This document shows, in pieces, positions 62,772 to 64,000 of a stretch of DNA of 64,000 nucleotides (within the stretch, counting starts at the first letter, position 1; every line of letters begins with the position of its first letter). A model generated the notes under the pieces. It searched no databases. It saw only the letters and a list, made by a program, of their open reading frames with translations, and was not told where the DNA came from. The DNA is from CAYRDC01 sp964422925 (lineage in GTDB: Bacteria; Bacteroidota; Bacteroidia; Chitinophagales; S012-47): positions 1-64,000 of the forward strand of contig CAYRDC010000001.1 of NCBI GenBank assembly GCA_964422925.1. The letters run 5' to 3'. A program made the position numbers and the translations under genes.

Positions 62772-64000
62772 ATGAAAAGGGTAAAACAATGGGCTCTGGC
62801 ATTCACGGCCATAGCCATAACGGGAATGAATCTTTCGGCTCAGTCCGGTAGCGCCACGCGCAACATACGTTTTTATACTGAACCGGCCATTTATGCTGCC
62901 AACGAAGAATGGCTCACCTTTGCCTGCGAAGTGCCCACCGGACAGGTGGACATCGGCAGCCGGTACCAGAGCGAAATGTACTGGTACTCCCTCTACAACC
63001 TGGGGAACCTGGTATTCCGCTCGGGCCTGGGTGTTCATGCGGTGAACAATCCCCTGTTTAAAAAGCACGCCCGCGAAGACGAAGGCATGCCCTGGAGCAA
63101 AGGTATGATGCTGATGCGCCAGCGCAAGTTCATGATGCACAAGGTGGCCCAGTTCAAGGCGCGTTCCGGTGCCTACAAGCTCGACAACATGTTTGCCGGC
63201 TTCGGCCCGCCCAAAGGGGCTTTCCCGGTCTACCTCGAATTTGCCTCGGGGGTGCCGGCATTCAAAACCAATCCCGACTTGGAAGATTTCAGCACCCTGC
63301 GCTGGGACCGAAAAAGCTTTGATCCTACCCTGAACCCGGGCGCCTGGGGCCAGGCCCTTATGAAGGAAGTGCTCTGGAGCCGGGATTTCTTCCACGGCAA
63401 CCGCACCAGCAACGGGGTGACCTACCTCGGTGTATCGGCTTTTGACGGTGCACACGGGTTCCGCGGAGCCATGCTGCTGGCCATGTCGCTGGCCAAAACC
63501 TATGCCCTCAAATCCGAACTGGCTTACCATGCTAACACCGGCAAACTGGGCCCTGTGGACCCGGCCACCTACAACCCGGCCGAAGGGGCAGTGTACTACC
63601 CGCATGTTTACAAGGCAAAGTTCAGGAAAGGCATGATGATGGGTATGATGCGCCTGATGATGAAAATGAAGGGCCAGACCGTGCCGCCAATCGTGAAAAA
63701 ATACGTGGTGACCGACCCCACCAGCGATTTGTTTGACATTGCTTCCCTACTCTGGGGCGAAAGCGAATTCTACTATGTGACCGACCCCAAAGTGAAAGAC
63801 AATTTCGACAACCTGTTCGGTGACGCCATGTGGGATCCCACCCAACTGGATGAGGACGGCCTGAAAGAGGCTTTCAATAACGGCAAAACCATTTTCCCGG
63901 CAGGCAAGCCGCACATACTGGCACAGGGGATATCCGTAGTGAATTTCAAAAACCTAAAAGGCCTGCATTTCAACCAGCAGGAAGGCACCCTGGTAGACAC
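62772..64000 (+). CDS. secreted methionine-rich protein, cut by window end
   Basis: ATG at 62772; 409 codons are visible and the frame is still open at the window end. A signal peptide (MKRVKQWALAFTAIAITGMN, cut near LSAQ, residue 24) is followed by a segment resembling surface-protein jelly rolls (RFYTEPAIYAANEEWLTFAC). Two clusters are unusually rich in methionine: residues 106-122 (MPWSKGMMLMRQRKFMM, next to His123) and 287-300, where eight of thirteen residues are Met. Only one cysteine (C52) is seen. I recognise no family. The missing C-terminus may carry a T9SS domain. A long open frame on the other strand (62685-63605) is its shadow. Confidence 0.75.
   Translation, partial: MKRVKQWALAFTAIAITGMNLSAQSGSATRNIRFYTEPAIYAANEEWLTFACEVPTGQVDIGSRYQSEMYWYSLYNLGNLVFRSGLGVHAVNNPLFKKHAREDEGMPWSKGMMLMRQRKFMMHKVAQFKARSGAYKLDNMFAGFGPPKGAFPVYLEFASGVPAFKTNPDLEDFSTLRWDRKSFDPTLNPGAWGQALMKEVLWSRDFFHGNRTSNGVTYLGVSAFDGAHGFRGAMLLAMSLAKTYALKSELAYHANTGKLGPVDPATYNPAEGAVYYPHVYKAKFRKGMMMGMMRLMMKMKGQTVPPIVKKYVVTDPTSDLFDIASLLWGESEFYYVTDPKVKDNFDNLFGDAMWDPTQLDEDGLKEAFNNGKTIFPAGKPHILAQGISVVNFKNLKGLHFNQQEGTLVD

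Noticed and set aside
62685..63605. 306-codon open frame on the minus strand
   Set aside because: The plus-strand frame from 62772 has a signal peptide and normal composition; the minus frame starts inside it and has no recognisable start region.
1..64000. CRISPR arrays, tRNA, rRNA, intact insertion sequences, prophage or defence genes
   Set aside because: None found on reading both strands: no regularly spaced repeats, no cloverleaf-type segments, and no transposase, integrase or nuclease families.

Overview
The window reads as chromosomal DNA of a member of the Bacteroidota, probably a Bacteroidales-like lineage. Evidence: SprA of the type IX secretion system, T9SS C-terminal sorting domains on secreted proteins, a MurF-alanine racemase fusion, the DUF4286, DUF4292 and DUF4837 families that are largely confined to this phylum, weak Shine-Dalgarno sites, and -7 boxes resembling TAnnTTTG. 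Almost everything is core metabolism or cell-envelope biology. I see no CRISPR array, intact insertion sequence, phage, tRNA or rRNA, and no recognisable defence system.

Layout. 1-2.8 kb: repeat-rich, gene-poor DNA around an AT-rich T9SS-exported protein and an orphan sorting-domain remnant, flanked by two same-strand copies of a structured repeat. 2.8-5.1 kb: rlmN divergent from an amidohydrolase. 5.1-15.0 kb: a minus-strand series of a DsbD-type thiol:disulfide interchange protein, purQ, a membrane protein, an unknown secreted protein, and an oligopeptide-type ABC importer (two unusual permeases and a lipoprotein binding protein, no ATPase). 15.1-16.3 kb: a TIGR01777 epimerase and a possible small gene. 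16.3-21.4 kb: methionine synthesis, with metH behind a SAM-I riboswitch and metF divergent from it. 21.4-31.0 kb: birA on the minus strand, then a plus-strand series rsfS, ftsH, a LUD protein, an LpxH-like phosphatase, a propeller-like secreted protein, prfA, a WxxGHW-repeat protein and murF-alr.

31.0-57.3 kb is one long minus-strand block of envelope and housekeeping genes. In transcription order from the right it runs: flippase, dut, sugar nucleotidyltransferase, TPR lipoprotein, DUF4292 lipoprotein, EnvC-like murein hydrolase activator, tatA, gatA, MltD-like transglycosylase, DUF4837 lipoprotein, GroES-like protein, maeB, ruvA, sprA, gcvH, vanZ-like, tonB, TPR protein, DUF4286 and a small lipoprotein. 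57.6-64.0 kb carries a 1669-residue T9SS-exported multidomain protein and the start of a methionine-rich secreted protein cut by the window edge.

The strongest points for follow-up are the repeat pair whose hairpin differs by a compensatory base-pair change, the compositional mosaic of the first T9SS gene, the metH riboswitch with an alternative hairpin that competes with its P4 stem, the enlarged permeases, the small ORF before metH, and the methionine-rich protein at the right end. No clearly new multi-gene system is visible.
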